Under the pieces are notes generated by a model. It was not told the origin of the DNA. It searched no databases and saw only the letters and a list, made by a program, of their open reading frames with translations. DNA of 38,452 nt from Candidatus Woesearchaeota archaeon (GTDB taxonomy: Archaea > Nanobdellota > Nanobdellia > Woesearchaeales > ARS49): contig NYZT01000043.1 of NCBI GenBank assembly GCA_002687275.1, positions 1-38,452 on the forward strand, written 5' to 3'. A program made the position numbers and the translations under genes. Positions 16,691-25,900 of this stretch are shown here, piece after piece (positions within the stretch are counted from its first letter, which is position 1; the number at the start of each line of letters is the position of its first letter).

Positions 16691-16715
16691 GATACTACTA
16701 CTAACTATCCAGTAT

Positions 16716-16764
16716 TTAAATGTTTCTATCAATGTTTCAAAATTGCAATAATAGAAACATTTAA
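16716..16764. promoter_or_regulatory. 14-bp perfect inverted repeat over divergent promoters (candidate operator)
   Basis: TTAAATGTTTCTAT (16716..16729) and ATAGAAACATTTAA (16751..16764); arms overlap the TATA boxes of both divergent genes. Confidence 0.8.
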
Positions 16765-16788
16765 TAAGGCTAAAATCCTCGCCTTCGT

Positions 16789-17052
16789 ATGGATGAAGAA
16801 ATCAAAGCTACTATTCTGTATCATCTCAGAAGGAAGAAGATACTTGGAGGGGTGCATACTCATTTTGACACTATAAAGAAAGGATTTCCAGGGCATCTCG
16901 GGAAGGATACTACAAAGATGGCAAAAGAATTGATCAAGAAGGGTTGGTTGCTCACCAAGTCAACCTCTTATGGGCTCCAAATATCATTAAACAAGGCCAA
17001 GCTTTCAGAAATTGACGTGTTCATTGAGAAAGTTCTGGACTTCAAATTCTAA
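16789..17052 (+). CDS. Small winged-helix-like protein
   Basis: 87 aa MDEEIKATILYHLRRKKILGGVHTHFDTIKKGFPGHLGKDTTKMAKELIKKGWLLTKSTSYGLQISLN; TATA ~25 nt upstream. Confidence 0.7.
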   Translation: MDEEIKATILYHLRRKKILGGVHTHFDTIKKGFPGHLGKDTTKMAKELIKKGWLLTKSTSYGLQISLNKAKLSEIDVFIEKVLDFKF

Positions 17053-17077
17053 GCCACATGTACCTTTTTGGTCAGAG

Positions 17078-17091
17078 CCCGGCTGGGGCAT
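17078..17091 (+). repeat. att-like direct repeat copy 4 CCCGGCTGGGGCAT (distal end)
   Basis: 13/14 identity to the tRNA-Glu 3' end. Confidence 0.7.
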
Positions 17092-17118
17092 CTTTTTAAG
17101 GCTTTCGTGGCTTACGAA

Positions 17119-17487
17119 TCTATGATTGATGAGGAAGCTATTAGGCAGCGTTATGCTCGTCGTGCAGCAGCAGAAATAGTTTATTTGCGAAATGAGGGGC
17201 TTGTTCCTGAGATCTATGCAGAATTTGAACGCAGGGGTTTTGCCAAGAACGAGTCTCTTTTCCAAGGAGGTTTTCCAAATGTTGCGATGGGCGCTGTTGA
17301 AGTGACGGCCATACCCTTTCATAGAGGGGTAAGAATTGACGTGGATAAACCTCTTGGGCCTCCTGACGAAATCTTCCGTGTGGTCGGGACTACAAAAGAC
17401 CAGCATCTATCTGCTAAAGAATCCATATGGGCGACCCCAGAAAACTGGATGGGCGCTGTTGACAGAGCAGCTGCGCTAGTGGCTTAG
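17119..17487 (+). CDS. Hypothetical protein
   Basis: ORF from ATG 17119, TATA ctttttaagg about 25 nt upstream. Confidence 0.65.
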   Translation, partial: SMIDEEAIRQRYARRAAAEIVYLRNEGLVPEIYAEFERRGFAKNESLFQGGFPNVAMGAVEVTAIPFHRGVRIDVDKPLGPPDEIFRVVGTTKDQHLSAKESIWATPENWMGAVDRAAALVA

Positions 17488-18017
17488 CATCGTCTGTTCA
17501 ACGCTTCCAAGATCGGTCTGAGGGTTAGATTGCCTACATAGTTGAGTCTTCTATAGAACTCGAAATTCCTGACCACCTCTCTCGCTTCCTCAGGATCTAC
17601 CTTGGTGAGCACGTGGAAGTCTATGGTGCAGTCATCGCACTTGACCCTTGTGTTTACTAGTCTTCCCAGCACCTTTGGAATTCCAAGATCCCAGGTTTCG
17701 CCATCTTCCTCTATATTTACACTTAACTTTCCAGCAAAGTTCTCGTTAAGATGTGCTGCCGCCTGTTCATCCTCTGCTTCAGGCTTTCCCCCGTAAAACG
17801 TCTGGAGGGATTCGTACACTTCTTGTGGCAAGGGGGCTGGGTCATGGACTAGGTATTCTTTATCACGACCCATCTTAAAAAAATAGCTCTCGAGGAGTCT
17901 CCTGTCAGAAACCCTGTGAGGCGGTATGCTAACCGTGTGCCAATGATGCCTAGAGATGGCAACACGGCCTAGCTCTTTTCGGTACAGACAAACCCCGATA
18001 ACCTTTTCTCCTGGCAT
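17484..18017 (-). CDS. Hypothetical protein
   Basis: 177-aa ORF, good coding character, convergent 4-nt overlap with 17119..17487. Confidence 0.7.
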   Translation of the reverse strand: MPGEKVIGVCLYRKELGRVAISRHHWHTVSIPPHRVSDRRLLESYFFKMGRDKEYLVHDPAPLPQEVYESLQTFYGGKPEAEDEQAAAHLNENFAGKLSVNIEEDGETWDLGIPKVLGRLVNTRVKCDDCTIDFHVLTKVDPEEAREVVRNFEFYRRLNYVGNLTLRPILEALNRRC

Positions 18018-18101
18018 TACAGCAGGGTAGCGCTCGAAAGCTTATAAATTTTTCCAGCTCGAACCCACCATCCTTATAAAGGTGTTGTTATTTAAAGGTA
18101 C

Positions 18102-18482
18102 ATGGCAAGATTTGAGCGCTCAAAAGGAGGCAGACGTGATTCTAGAGATGCCTCTCCAAGAAAAGAAGCACGATTCAAGGACTTTGTAGAGCGACCTAGA
18201 TCAAAACCCCGATTTGAGGAACGTGGAGGCAGGGACCGTGGTTTCTCCCGTGGAAGAGACCGAGATGGTCGTAGAGGAACGTTAGAGCTCACCAAAGTTG
18301 TTTGCGGTCAGTGTGGAATCAATACAGAGGTTCCTTTCAAGCCAACATCAAACAAGCCAGTATTGTGCAGGGACTGCTTTACCAAAGCACCCAAGGGTGC
18401 GCCTGCTGGTGCTCCACCAAGAGAGCTAGAACTTATCAACATGAAGCTAGACAAGATAATCAAAGCGCTCGATATTGAATAA
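18102..18482 (+). CDS. RG-rich CxxC zinc-ribbon protein
   Basis: Arg/Gly-rich N-terminus and CGQCGINTEVPFKPTSNKPVLCRDCF. Confidence 0.8.
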   Translation: MARFERSKGGRRDSRDASPRKEARFKDFVERPRSKPRFEERGGRDRGFSRGRDRDGRRGTLELTKVVCGQCGINTEVPFKPTSNKPVLCRDCFTKAPKGAPAGAPPRELELINMKLDKIIKALDIE

Positions 18483-18521
18483 TTTCCGAAGTTTTATATA
18501 TCTCGTGACGTAATAACTCCT

Positions 18522-19094
18522 ATGCGCTTTGAGGATCCGGATGATCGAATACGAAGTCTTGAGAACCAACTGAGGGAGCTCAAATCACAACGTCCCAGCT
18601 GGTTCAACAGAGGGAAGCAAGCGCTCAAAGCCCGTTTGGGCGCAGTCCAAGAACACCTACCATCAAAGCAAGAGGTTAAAGACTTCGTAGACTGGATCCC
18701 TATGTTTGTTTTAGTGGGAAGTATGATGGTCTTTGTCGTTCCGCCAACTCTGGTGTACGATAATGTGAGAAAGTACGTGGTTCCGCGCATTCCTTTGGTG
18801 TCTAAGAAAACGAGAGGGGCTATCGTTGCAGAGAGGATGTGGCAAGTCCATGCAAACTCCTTTTGTTATTCTGCAGGAGAGTTCATAGAACCCAAACCAG
18901 ATCATCTAGCGACTTTTCCAGATCTTAGCAGACGGTACCTCCGTGAGGCCAGGCAAACAGTTTGCCTGTGCGATCGCACGCTAAGACTTCTGGGAGACAC
19001 AGACTATGAATGGAAATCTAATATTGAAAGCAGGCGAGCAGACGCCGACCGTTACGTTCGAGAATATGGTCCGGTTATAGAACAGGTTGCTTAG
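18522..19094 (+). CDS. Hypothetical membrane protein with coiled-coil N-terminus
   Basis: 190-aa ORF with TM IPMFVLVGSMMVFVVPPTLVY; TATA gttttatatatc upstream. Confidence 0.65.
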   Translation: MRFEDPDDRIRSLENQLRELKSQRPSWFNRGKQALKARLGAVQEHLPSKQEVKDFVDWIPMFVLVGSMMVFVVPPTLVYDNVRKYVVPRIPLVSKKTRGAIVAERMWQVHANSFCYSAGEFIEPKPDHLATFPDLSRRYLREARQTVCLCDRTLRLLGDTDYEWKSNIESRRADADRYVREYGPVIEQVA

Positions 19095-20170
19095 TACGCC
19101 ACATACTCGCCATTCTTGACCGTTTTCAGAACAACTGGTTTGATGGTGTCTCCGTTGATATCGAACTTGATCTTTCCTGATGTGCCCTGGAAGTCAACGT
19201 TGGACAGCTCGTCCTTCACACATTGCGGTGTAACTTCTGCGCATGCTTCCATGGCTGTAGCCAGGGCCATGAGGCCATCATAAGATTGTGCTGCAAAGTA
19301 GTTTGGGTCAGAGCCGTGCTTTGCTTGGTGGGCTTGGACAAATCCAGACACTGCAGCACTGGCACTCTCAGCGTCAAACAAGGGTGCCACGTAGATGACG
19401 CCTTCGCTGGCGTCTCCTGCACCCTTCATGAACTCGTCCCCTTCAATGCCAAACACGTCGCTGTAGAACGTAAGCCCAAGACCTAGCTCTGCAGCCTGTT
19501 TCACGACTAATCCGGCCTCTTTCATGTGGGAAACCATGAAGATGTTCTTGGCTCCTGCCTCGCTGAGCTTTGTTAGCTGTGTTCTGAAATCGTTAGCATC
19601 CTGGTCAAAGCTTTCCTCTTTGAGAATCTTGCCAGTATAGCTCTTCTTGAACGTGTCCACCATGCCCTGGCCGTAATCGTTGTTGATATACGCCACGCCT
19701 AATTCTGTGATGCCCAAATCTTCTATGCTTTTGGCAGCATCTTTTGCTAGCTGGGTGGCAAGAATGCCTGTTCTAAACGTGTAATCGTTTGGTGAGCTGT
19801 AGGCGGGTGTTGTTGCTGAAACGTCCATCTGCACCACGCCGTCCTCGTTTGCTAAGGGCGCGATAGCCAACGCTATGGAGCTTTGGAAGGTGATAAGGTA
19901 CTGCACGCCGTCGATGTTTCGTAGTTTGTGGTAAGCACTCACCGCTTCTTTTGCATCCCCTTTGCTGTCCTCAAATATTACTTTGACCTGGCGGCCATGG
20001 ATGCCTTTCTTGTTTATCTCTTCCAGGGCAAGATTGATGCCGTTGTTCGCCCAGTCGCCGTATTGAGAAAGACTTCCTGTCAGTGCATAGTCTGCACCGA
20101 TGACTATGTCATCACTAGGTTGGCTGCATGCAATCAACGCAACAAGAATTGCTAGGTAGGCGTATCGCAT
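19091..20170 (-). CDS. Branched-chain amino acid-type ABC substrate-binding lipoprotein
   Basis: Lipobox LVALIAC; IVIGADYALTGSLSQYGDWANNGINLALEEINKKG (periplasmic-binding type I). Confidence 0.93.
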   Translation of the reverse strand: MRYAYLAILVALIACSQPSDDIVIGADYALTGSLSQYGDWANNGINLALEEINKKGIHGRQVKVIFEDSKGDAKEAVSAYHKLRNIDGVQYLITFQSSIALAIAPLANEDGVVQMDVSATTPAYSSPNDYTFRTGILATQLAKDAAKSIEDLGITELGVAYINNDYGQGMVDTFKKSYTGKILKEESFDQDANDFRTQLTKLSEAGAKNIFMVSHMKEAGLVVKQAAELGLGLTFYSDVFGIEGDEFMKGAGDASEGVIYVAPLFDAESASAAVSGFVQAHQAKHGSDPNYFAAQSYDGLMALATAMEACAEVTPQCVKDELSNVDFQGTSGKIKFDINGDTIKPVVLKTVKNGEYVAY

Positions 20171-20206
20171 GCTGTTTTGAATTCTAGAAGGTATAAAAAC
20201 GTTACT

Positions 20207-20626
20207 CTATTCTACCTTTTCGATGTCGAAGGCCTGGCTTGTGAACGTGTAGTCCTTTGCGCCAGGAACGCCACGCACGCCCACGTTAAACTGTACGCTG
20301 GGTGATTTGTAACGTATGGTGTCGCCTTGGTTTGCAACATCTTGAGCAGGGGTCATAACGCATGCGCTGCCGCCCTCTTTAGGTTGGACAAGGTACGCTG
20401 TGCGACCTTTTTCGGGGTCTTTGGTTACAAAGCATCCTGGAGGTCCTAATGTGTGTATGACCAAGAACTCTTCAAGAACCGTACCTTGATGTGTTGTTGC
20501 ACTCGCGTTTGCAGCTGCGCGAAGGGCGATAGCGCCTCCCCAAGCAACACCGCATGCGAGAACAATCTTTGCCCATCGTGGAAAAGTAAATTTTGGACTC
20601 TCCCTCATTATCTGTGGATCGCTCAT
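20207..20626 (-). CDS. Hypothetical membrane-anchored/secreted protein
   Basis: 139-aa ORF with N-terminal TM IVLACGVAWGGAIALRAAA. Confidence 0.65.
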   Translation of the reverse strand: MSDPQIMRESPKFTFPRWAKIVLACGVAWGGAIALRAAANASATTHQGTVLEEFLVIHTLGPPGCFVTKDPEKGRTAYLVQPKEGGSACVMTPAQDVANQGDTIRYKSPSVQFNVGVRGVPGAKDYTFTSQAFDIEKVE

Positions 20627-20662
20627 ACTGTGCCAAGTAAGTGATGAAATATAAACTTTCGC

Positions 20663-20998
20663 TTAGTCAAAATACCTAGGATCGTCCGCCTTAACTGTTT
20701 CCTGTTTTGGCACTGTTTTGACCTCTGTCTTGGGATCTTCCTTCACTTCAGGCATCGGATTCAGCTCCAGCGCTCGCTTGAAATTAACAGCACCACACTT
20801 TATGCATCTGCAATACGGTCCCCACTTGCCTTCTTGGATGTCTAAGAAGGAGCCACAGACACACTTCCAGTTGTCAATAACGCTATCCTTGTGCTTCATA
20901 CACACCGGCACTTTTTGCTTGTTCTTCGTCACCGCTTGCTTGCCACAAAAAGGACACGAAAGAACCTGCGACTGGCCGTACCGTTTAGGAATGCGCAT
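20663..20998 (-). CDS. Zinc-finger protein (multiple CxxC)
   Basis: CPFCGKQ..CMKH..WKCVCGSF..YCRCIKCGAVNFKRA; ATG 20998. Confidence 0.7.
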   Translation of the reverse strand: MRIPKRYGQSQVLSCPFCGKQAVTKNKQKVPVCMKHKDSVIDNWKCVCGSFLDIQEGKWGPYCRCIKCGAVNFKRALELNPMPEVKEDPKTEVKTVPKQETVKADDPRYFD

Positions 20999-21064
20999 GG
21001 TCGATGAGAGATAGTCTCCCTTAAAAAACTGCAGTTTTTTATACTCCAAAAACATAAAATTTTC

Positions 21065-21604
21065 ATGAGATGCAAATGGGGTGACAAGGAAGACATGCGG
21101 GACTACCACGACAAGGAGTGGGGGAAGCCGGTGCATGACGATCGAAAACTCTTTGAGGCGCTAACGCTTGATGGCGCGCAAGCAGGACTAAGCTGGAGCA
21201 CCATACTCAACAAGCGAGAGGGGTACAGAAAAGCCTTCCACAATTTTGACATCAAGAAAGTGGCAAAAATGAACAAGAAGCACGTTGAGAAGCTGATGAA
21301 GAACCCGGACATTGTTCGAAACAGGCTGAAAATTGAGAGCACGATAACAAACGCACGAGCATTCATCAAGGTGCAAGAAGAGTTTGGCAGCTTTGACAAG
21401 TACTTTTGGCAGTTCGTGGGCAAGACCCGAGACAACCGCCCCAAGACCATGAAACAGATACCTACCTCAACAAAAGAGTCAGACGCCATGAGCAAGGACA
21501 TGAAAGCCAGAGGATTCCGCTTCGTGGGCAGCACCATCTGCTACGCCATCATGCAAGGAGTAGGCATGGTCAATGACCATGTCGTAGACTGCGACTATCG
21601 GTAG
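21065..21604 (+). CDS. tag: DNA-3-methyladenine glycosylase I
   Basis: MRCKWGD..YHDKEWGKPVHDDRKLFEALTLDGAQAGLSWSTILNKREGYRKAF..FDKYFW. Confidence 0.95.
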   Translation: MRCKWGDKEDMRDYHDKEWGKPVHDDRKLFEALTLDGAQAGLSWSTILNKREGYRKAFHNFDIKKVAKMNKKHVEKLMKNPDIVRNRLKIESTITNARAFIKVQEEFGSFDKYFWQFVGKTRDNRPKTMKQIPTSTKESDAMSKDMKARGFRFVGSTICYAIMQGVGMVNDHVVDCDYR

Positions 21605-21681
21605 TACGTACGAAGTTATTAAATAAAACCACGCTACCTCATACTTGTTCCGCAAATTGCGGCTAACGAAAAGGTGGCCAA

Positions 21682-22152
21682 GTGCTTCGGCGCTTGGCGC
21701 ATCTAGAACTTTTCTACACGTCCTTACTCTGCATCCCTACTGTTAAGCCAGACTACGTGTTGGCAAACTACTTGAAAACCACCACGTTGACAGCGTCCAT
21801 GGCCACGAGACGCTTTTCTGTCACCGGCCCTCCTATAGAGACCCTTATTGAACAGTTAAAAAAGGCAGGCATGTCTAAGACGTTTTTTCGTCGCAAGCTC
21901 ACCGCAAGCGGTGTCAAGGCTGTCTACTCCTGCACTGACAGAATAATAACTACCTCTCGAGCCGCCCATCCCTTCCCGCACATCAAAGAAGAGAAACTGG
22001 TGTATTTTAACAGCATAACACTCACCGGCGATAACCGCATGGCACCCTTTGTTTCCATATGCGAAGCATGGCAGGAAAGAAATGAGGGGTGGGTAGACCG
22101 CACGTATCCAGAACCAAAAAGCAAGCCTTGCTACAATGGCGTAACAGATTAA
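21682..22152 (+). CDS. Hypothetical protein
   Basis: 156-aa ORF; start uncertain (ATG 21799 possible). Confidence 0.5.
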   Translation: MLRRLAHLELFYTSLLCIPTVKPDYVLANYLKTTTLTASMATRRFSVTGPPIETLIEQLKKAGMSKTFFRRKLTASGVKAVYSCTDRIITTSRAAHPFPHIKEEKLVYFNSITLTGDNRMAPFVSICEAWQERNEGWVDRTYPEPKSKPCYNGVTD

Positions 22153-22309
22153 AAGTACGTACCCAAAGATATTATACCTCAGGTGTTGTTATTGTCACTA
22201 TCTTCGCGTACTAAGTACGGGAAAAGGAGGTATCTTCGTCAAGCGGAACTCACGTTTCGCTTGCGATTTTTCCAAAACGTTCTTATACTAGAACGTTTGC
22301 AGTTCCACT

Positions 22310-22783
22310 ATGAACAAGCCCAATCTGGCCTTAATTCTCGTGGTCATCGTTGCACTGCTTGCACTCGCGCAAGTTATCTCAGTACGAACAACCGGCCAAG
22401 GGATAAGTCACGTGATCTTGTCCAGCCAATACGCGTCGTATAGTGATCGAAACGCCCGGCTTCAAGCCGTACAATCAGCGTACCAGCAAAGGCTTGCAGA
22501 TCGTGGAGTCAAAGTGTACAGTGGTTCGGTGATTCGAAACCCTGATGCAGGGAGAGTCACTCGCTATCATTACGTGAACCCGCAGGCTTCCATAACTACC
22601 AGGAGCAACCAAGCTAGATACATGGGCGACCTTGACCGAAGAACAGCAGTGATTAACCAGTGGAGAGAGTCCGGAAGAAGGAGTGAGAGAGCCGTGGACA
22701 ATCTAAAGGACCAGAGCGTCACCTTGCGAAACCAGTACCGTGGCCAAGAAGACTGGTCGAGCAGCTTGTACCGAAGAACCTAG
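22310..22783 (+). CDS. Hypothetical secreted/membrane-anchored protein
   Basis: N-terminal hydrophobic LALILVVIVALLALAQVI; TATA-like cttatacta upstream. Confidence 0.65.
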   Translation: MNKPNLALILVVIVALLALAQVISVRTTGQGISHVILSSQYASYSDRNARLQAVQSAYQQRLADRGVKVYSGSVIRNPDAGRVTRYHYVNPQASITTRSNQARYMGDLDRRTAVINQWRESGRRSERAVDNLKDQSVTLRNQYRGQEDWSSSLYRRT

Positions 22784-23592
22784 ACCGCTCTCAAAAAACT
22801 GATAAAGTATCCGCCTGTCTTGTCATCCTCATCCTCTGTCTGATGATACACGTCTAGGATAACCTTGCTTGGTTTGTACACGCTTTCCTCGAACGAAAAT
22901 AGTTGTTCTGCCTTAGCACCATCAACTGGCAGCGAAAGGCAGCCCTCCTCAAAGTTTGTGCGCATCTGACCCAACTTGGACAGCTCTTCACGTTTTGCAT
23001 TACTGTACGTAACACGAACACAGATTCCTCCTGGCTTGGACAGCTGACGGAGATTTCTTGAGATGACTTTGTCGGTGAGCAAGTCATCGTACAATTCTTC
23101 TGGATCCTCTGTATCTTCCTCTTCTGGATCCTTGGCTTCGGACAGGTACTTGGCCACTTTGGCATCTTGAGGATGCATGTAGCCGTGCTTGTTGTAAAAG
23201 CCCTGGCAGTCCTCTCCAGGAGCGATGTTAGGAAAGCAAAAAATTACTAAGTCCGCTTTTTGTTTCAGTTTAAAATCAGGAAGGTAGGTCTCGATAAAGG
23301 TGGCCTGGGGAACCCTTTCTTTGGCCTTTGCTAACATTTTGTGCGAGCCATCCACACCGATGAACTTGCTTTTGGGGAAGAGCTTGGCCAGCTCTGCTAG
23401 CAACTGCCCGCCACCACAAGCAAAGTCAAGGATGGTTTCGGGTTCGTGCTTGCAAAACCTTCGTATCTCCTTGGCTATCTTCTTGTACGCGATGGCGTGC
23501 GAGCGGTCGTCTGCCTGGCCCAACCACCACTGGCCTACGGCTTGGTTGTAGCTTTCTTGACCCTTGTCTAGCTCGTCATCAAAATTGATCAT
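22780..23592 (-). CDS. SAM-dependent methyltransferase
   Basis: ILDFACGGGQLLAELAKLFPKSKFIGVDGSHKMLAKAKE. Confidence 0.88.
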   Translation of the reverse strand: MINFDDELDKGQESYNQAVGQWWLGQADDRSHAIAYKKIAKEIRRFCKHEPETILDFACGGGQLLAELAKLFPKSKFIGVDGSHKMLAKAKERVPQATFIETYLPDFKLKQKADLVIFCFPNIAPGEDCQGFYNKHGYMHPQDAKVAKYLSEAKDPEEEDTEDPEELYDDLLTDKVISRNLRQLSKPGGICVRVTYSNAKREELSKLGQMRTNFEEGCLSLPVDGAKAEQLFSFEESVYKPSKVILDVYHQTEDEDDKTGGYFISFLRAV

Positions 23593-23671
23593 GGAATGAT
23601 CGCGCTATCGCTTGCTTAAAAACTTTCCCAAAATTCACAATAATTATAAATCCCTAGTCTTGACAGCGAGT

Positions 23672-24178
23672 ATGCCTCACGTGTCAGTACCGGAGGATGG
23701 TATAGGACAGGATGCTGAGTTCTTCCAGTCCTTGGAAAGTTCTTGCTCCGAGGCTGGCTTTAGAGCGGTGGATGGGCATCCTGAACTATTAAAACGAGAA
23801 GAGGGAGGCAGCACAGAGTTTATCTGGCTGGGACGTCCCGCTCTCTACATCCAAACAGAACATCCTGACAGGATCCGGGATAACCTCGTAAGCAGGCCTG
23901 GCATGACGCGCAAGGCAGCACTGCCCGCAATTCCTGTCCTGGTTGGCTACGCACTCCTTGCTCATTATATGGGAGACGCCATCGTGAAATCGTTTGATGA
24001 GCCCATGTTTGGATGGCTCGCCTACCTCACCGGCACCATGGTTGGTGGCCTGGCCGTGGTTGCAGTCATACAAGAATTCTTTCTCAGCAGATGGTACAAC
24101 CAAGCAGAGCAGGCACTCCAAGACGACAGCCAGCAAATAGTAGAAGGTGCAGACGTGGCAGGCACTGTTGCGGAATAG
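23672..24178 (+). CDS. Hypothetical membrane protein
   Basis: ATG 23672 with TATA taattataaat ~30 nt upstream; two hydrophobic segments. Confidence 0.65.
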   Translation: MPHVSVPEDGIGQDAEFFQSLESSCSEAGFRAVDGHPELLKREEGGSTEFIWLGRPALYIQTEHPDRIRDNLVSRPGMTRKAALPAIPVLVGYALLAHYMGDAIVKSFDEPMFGWLAYLTGTMVGGLAVVAVIQEFFLSRWYNQAEQALQDDSQQIVEGADVAGTVAE

Positions 24179-24208
24179 TTTAAATATCCGTACGCTCCTC
24201 CAGCGCCC

Positions 24209-25900
24209 ATGATCAACAAGGCCATAGCACAACTGTTCTATGACATGGCAGATATGTTCGAATTCTTAGGTGTGGAGTGGAAGCCGCAAGCGTACAGGCG
24301 AGGAGCGCAAAACATCCTCGGGCTAGGCAAAGACCTCGGAGCAATCTACGAAGAAGAAGGAATAAGAGGGCTAAAGGCCATTCCTGGCATTGGCGAGGCC
24401 ATGGCCTCAAAGATAGAAGAATACATCACAACCGGGAAGCTAAAAACCTACCAAAAACTACGAAAAAAGCTTCCAAAAGGTGTCGTGGAGTTGATGGACG
24501 TCCCAGGATTGGGGGCAAAGAAAGCCGCTATCTTGCACAAAAAGCTCAAGGTAGGCACGGTGGCACAACTACGAAAGGCCATCAAACAACACAAGGTAGC
24601 AAAACTCGAGGGTTTTGGGCCAAAAAGTGAAGCAAACATACTCAAGGGACTGGACATTTTCAAAAGAAAGGGAGAGCGAGTGCTCATGGCCACCGTACGC
24701 CCGCTCGCAGACAGCATGGTGGCTAGACTGCAAAAAGTCAAAGGGGTTACCCGGGTGGACCTTGCCGGAAGCATGCGCAGATGGCGTCCAACGGTTAAGG
24801 ACATCGACATCTTATGCATTAGCGATTCTAGCAAAGTCATAGAAGCATTTTGTGGCATGTCCAACGTGAAGGAGGTCATCGCTCAGGGAAAAACAAAAGC
24901 TAGCGTGTTCGTAGAAGAAGGAGTAGAGGTTGATCTCAGGGTGGTGCCAAAAGAAAGCTACGGCGCGGCACTGAATTATTTCACCGGAAGCAAAGAGCAC
25001 AACATCTCCCTGCGCAAGATCGCCATCCAAAAAGGGCTCAAGCTAAACGAGTACGGACTATTCTCGAAAACAAGGGCTGTCGCAGGCAAAACCGAAAAAG
25101 AACTCTATCGCAAGCTAGGACTGCCCTACATCGAGCCAGAACTACGAGAGGGACACGGCGAGCTAACCACCCACCAGCCAAAACTCGTGACGCTACAAGA
25201 CGTCAAGGCAGACCTCCAGATGCACACCACGTTCTCAGACGGAAACTATTCTGTAGCGGACATGGCCAAGGCAGCCAAACCCCTAAAGTACATCGCGATA
25301 ACAGACCATTATGGGCGGATACCTATAGCTAATCCTGTCAACAAGCGAAGGTTTGCAAAGTATTCCAAGGCCATCGATGAGGCAAACAAGAAACTAAGGG
25401 GAATAATGGTGCTAAAAGGATTAGAGGTGGACATTGACAAGGAAGGCAACGTAGAATGCGAGCCATCCATACTCAAACAGTTAGATTACTGCCTGGCAGC
25501 AGTCCATCGTGCCTTCACCATGGACAAAAAAGCCATGACCAAGCGCCTGTGCAATGCCATGGACAACGAGTACGTGACCGCACTGGCACATCCTACTGGA
25601 AAAGTGGTGCTCGAACGAGACCCCATAGTGTTTGACACCAAAAAAGTGTTCGCCCACGCAGCCAAGACCCAAACCGCGCTAGAAATAAACGCCCACCCCT
25701 CAAGAACAGACCTGGGGGCAAGCATGATCCAAGAAGCCATCGCCCACAAAGTAAAACTCACCATGGGCACGGACAGCCACAGCACAGAACACCTGCGCTA
25801 CCTAGAGTACGGGGTGAGGAACGCGAGAAGGGGATGGGCAGAAAAAAAGCACATCCTAAACTGTCTATCGTTACGGCAGTTTATGAAAGCAAAAAAATGA
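24209..25900 (+). CDS. polX: DNA polymerase X family with PHP domain
   Basis: HhH motifs, pol beta-like DLAGSMRRWRPTVKDIDILC, PHP motifs ADLQMHTTFSDGNYS and ITDHYG. Confidence 0.96.
   Translation: MINKAIAQLFYDMADMFEFLGVEWKPQAYRRGAQNILGLGKDLGAIYEEEGIRGLKAIPGIGEAMASKIEEYITTGKLKTYQKLRKKLPKGVVELMDVPGLGAKKAAILHKKLKVGTVAQLRKAIKQHKVAKLEGFGPKSEANILKGLDIFKRKGERVLMATVRPLADSMVARLQKVKGVTRVDLAGSMRRWRPTVKDIDILCISDSSKVIEAFCGMSNVKEVIAQGKTKASVFVEEGVEVDLRVVPKESYGAALNYFTGSKEHNISLRKIAIQKGLKLNEYGLFSKTRAVAGKTEKELYRKLGLPYIEPELREGHGELTTHQPKLVTLQDVKADLQMHTTFSDGNYSVADMAKAAKPLKYIAITDHYGRIPIANPVNKRRFAKYSKAIDEANKKLRGIMVLKGLEVDIDKEGNVECEPSILKQLDYCLAAVHRAFTMDKKAMTKRLCNAMDNEYVTALAHPTGKVVLERDPIVFDTKKVFAHAAKTQTALEINAHPSRTDLGASMIQEAIAHKVKLTMGTDSHSTEHLRYLEYGVRNARRGWAEKKHILNCLSLRQFMKAKK

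Larger units (their letters stand above)
7083..17091. mobile_element. Putative tandem array of integrated elements at tRNA-Glu
   Basis: Direct repeats of the tRNA-Glu 3' end at 14645, 16374 and 17078; integrase gene adjacent to the tRNA; replication protein and toxin-antitoxin cargo. Confidence 0.75.

Noticed and set aside
7083-17091. CRISPR array hypothesis for the repeated CCGGCGGGGGCAT
   Set aside because: Only four copies with irregular spacing of hundreds to thousands of bp, clearly derived from the tRNA 3' end; no array or cas genes seen.
22780-23592. Methyltransferase as part of a restriction-modification or defence system
   Set aside because: No nuclease or specificity gene nearby and no DNA methyltransferase signature; looks like a generic small-molecule type methyltransferase.
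24448-24879. 143-aa minus-strand ORF
   Set aside because: Antisense to polX.
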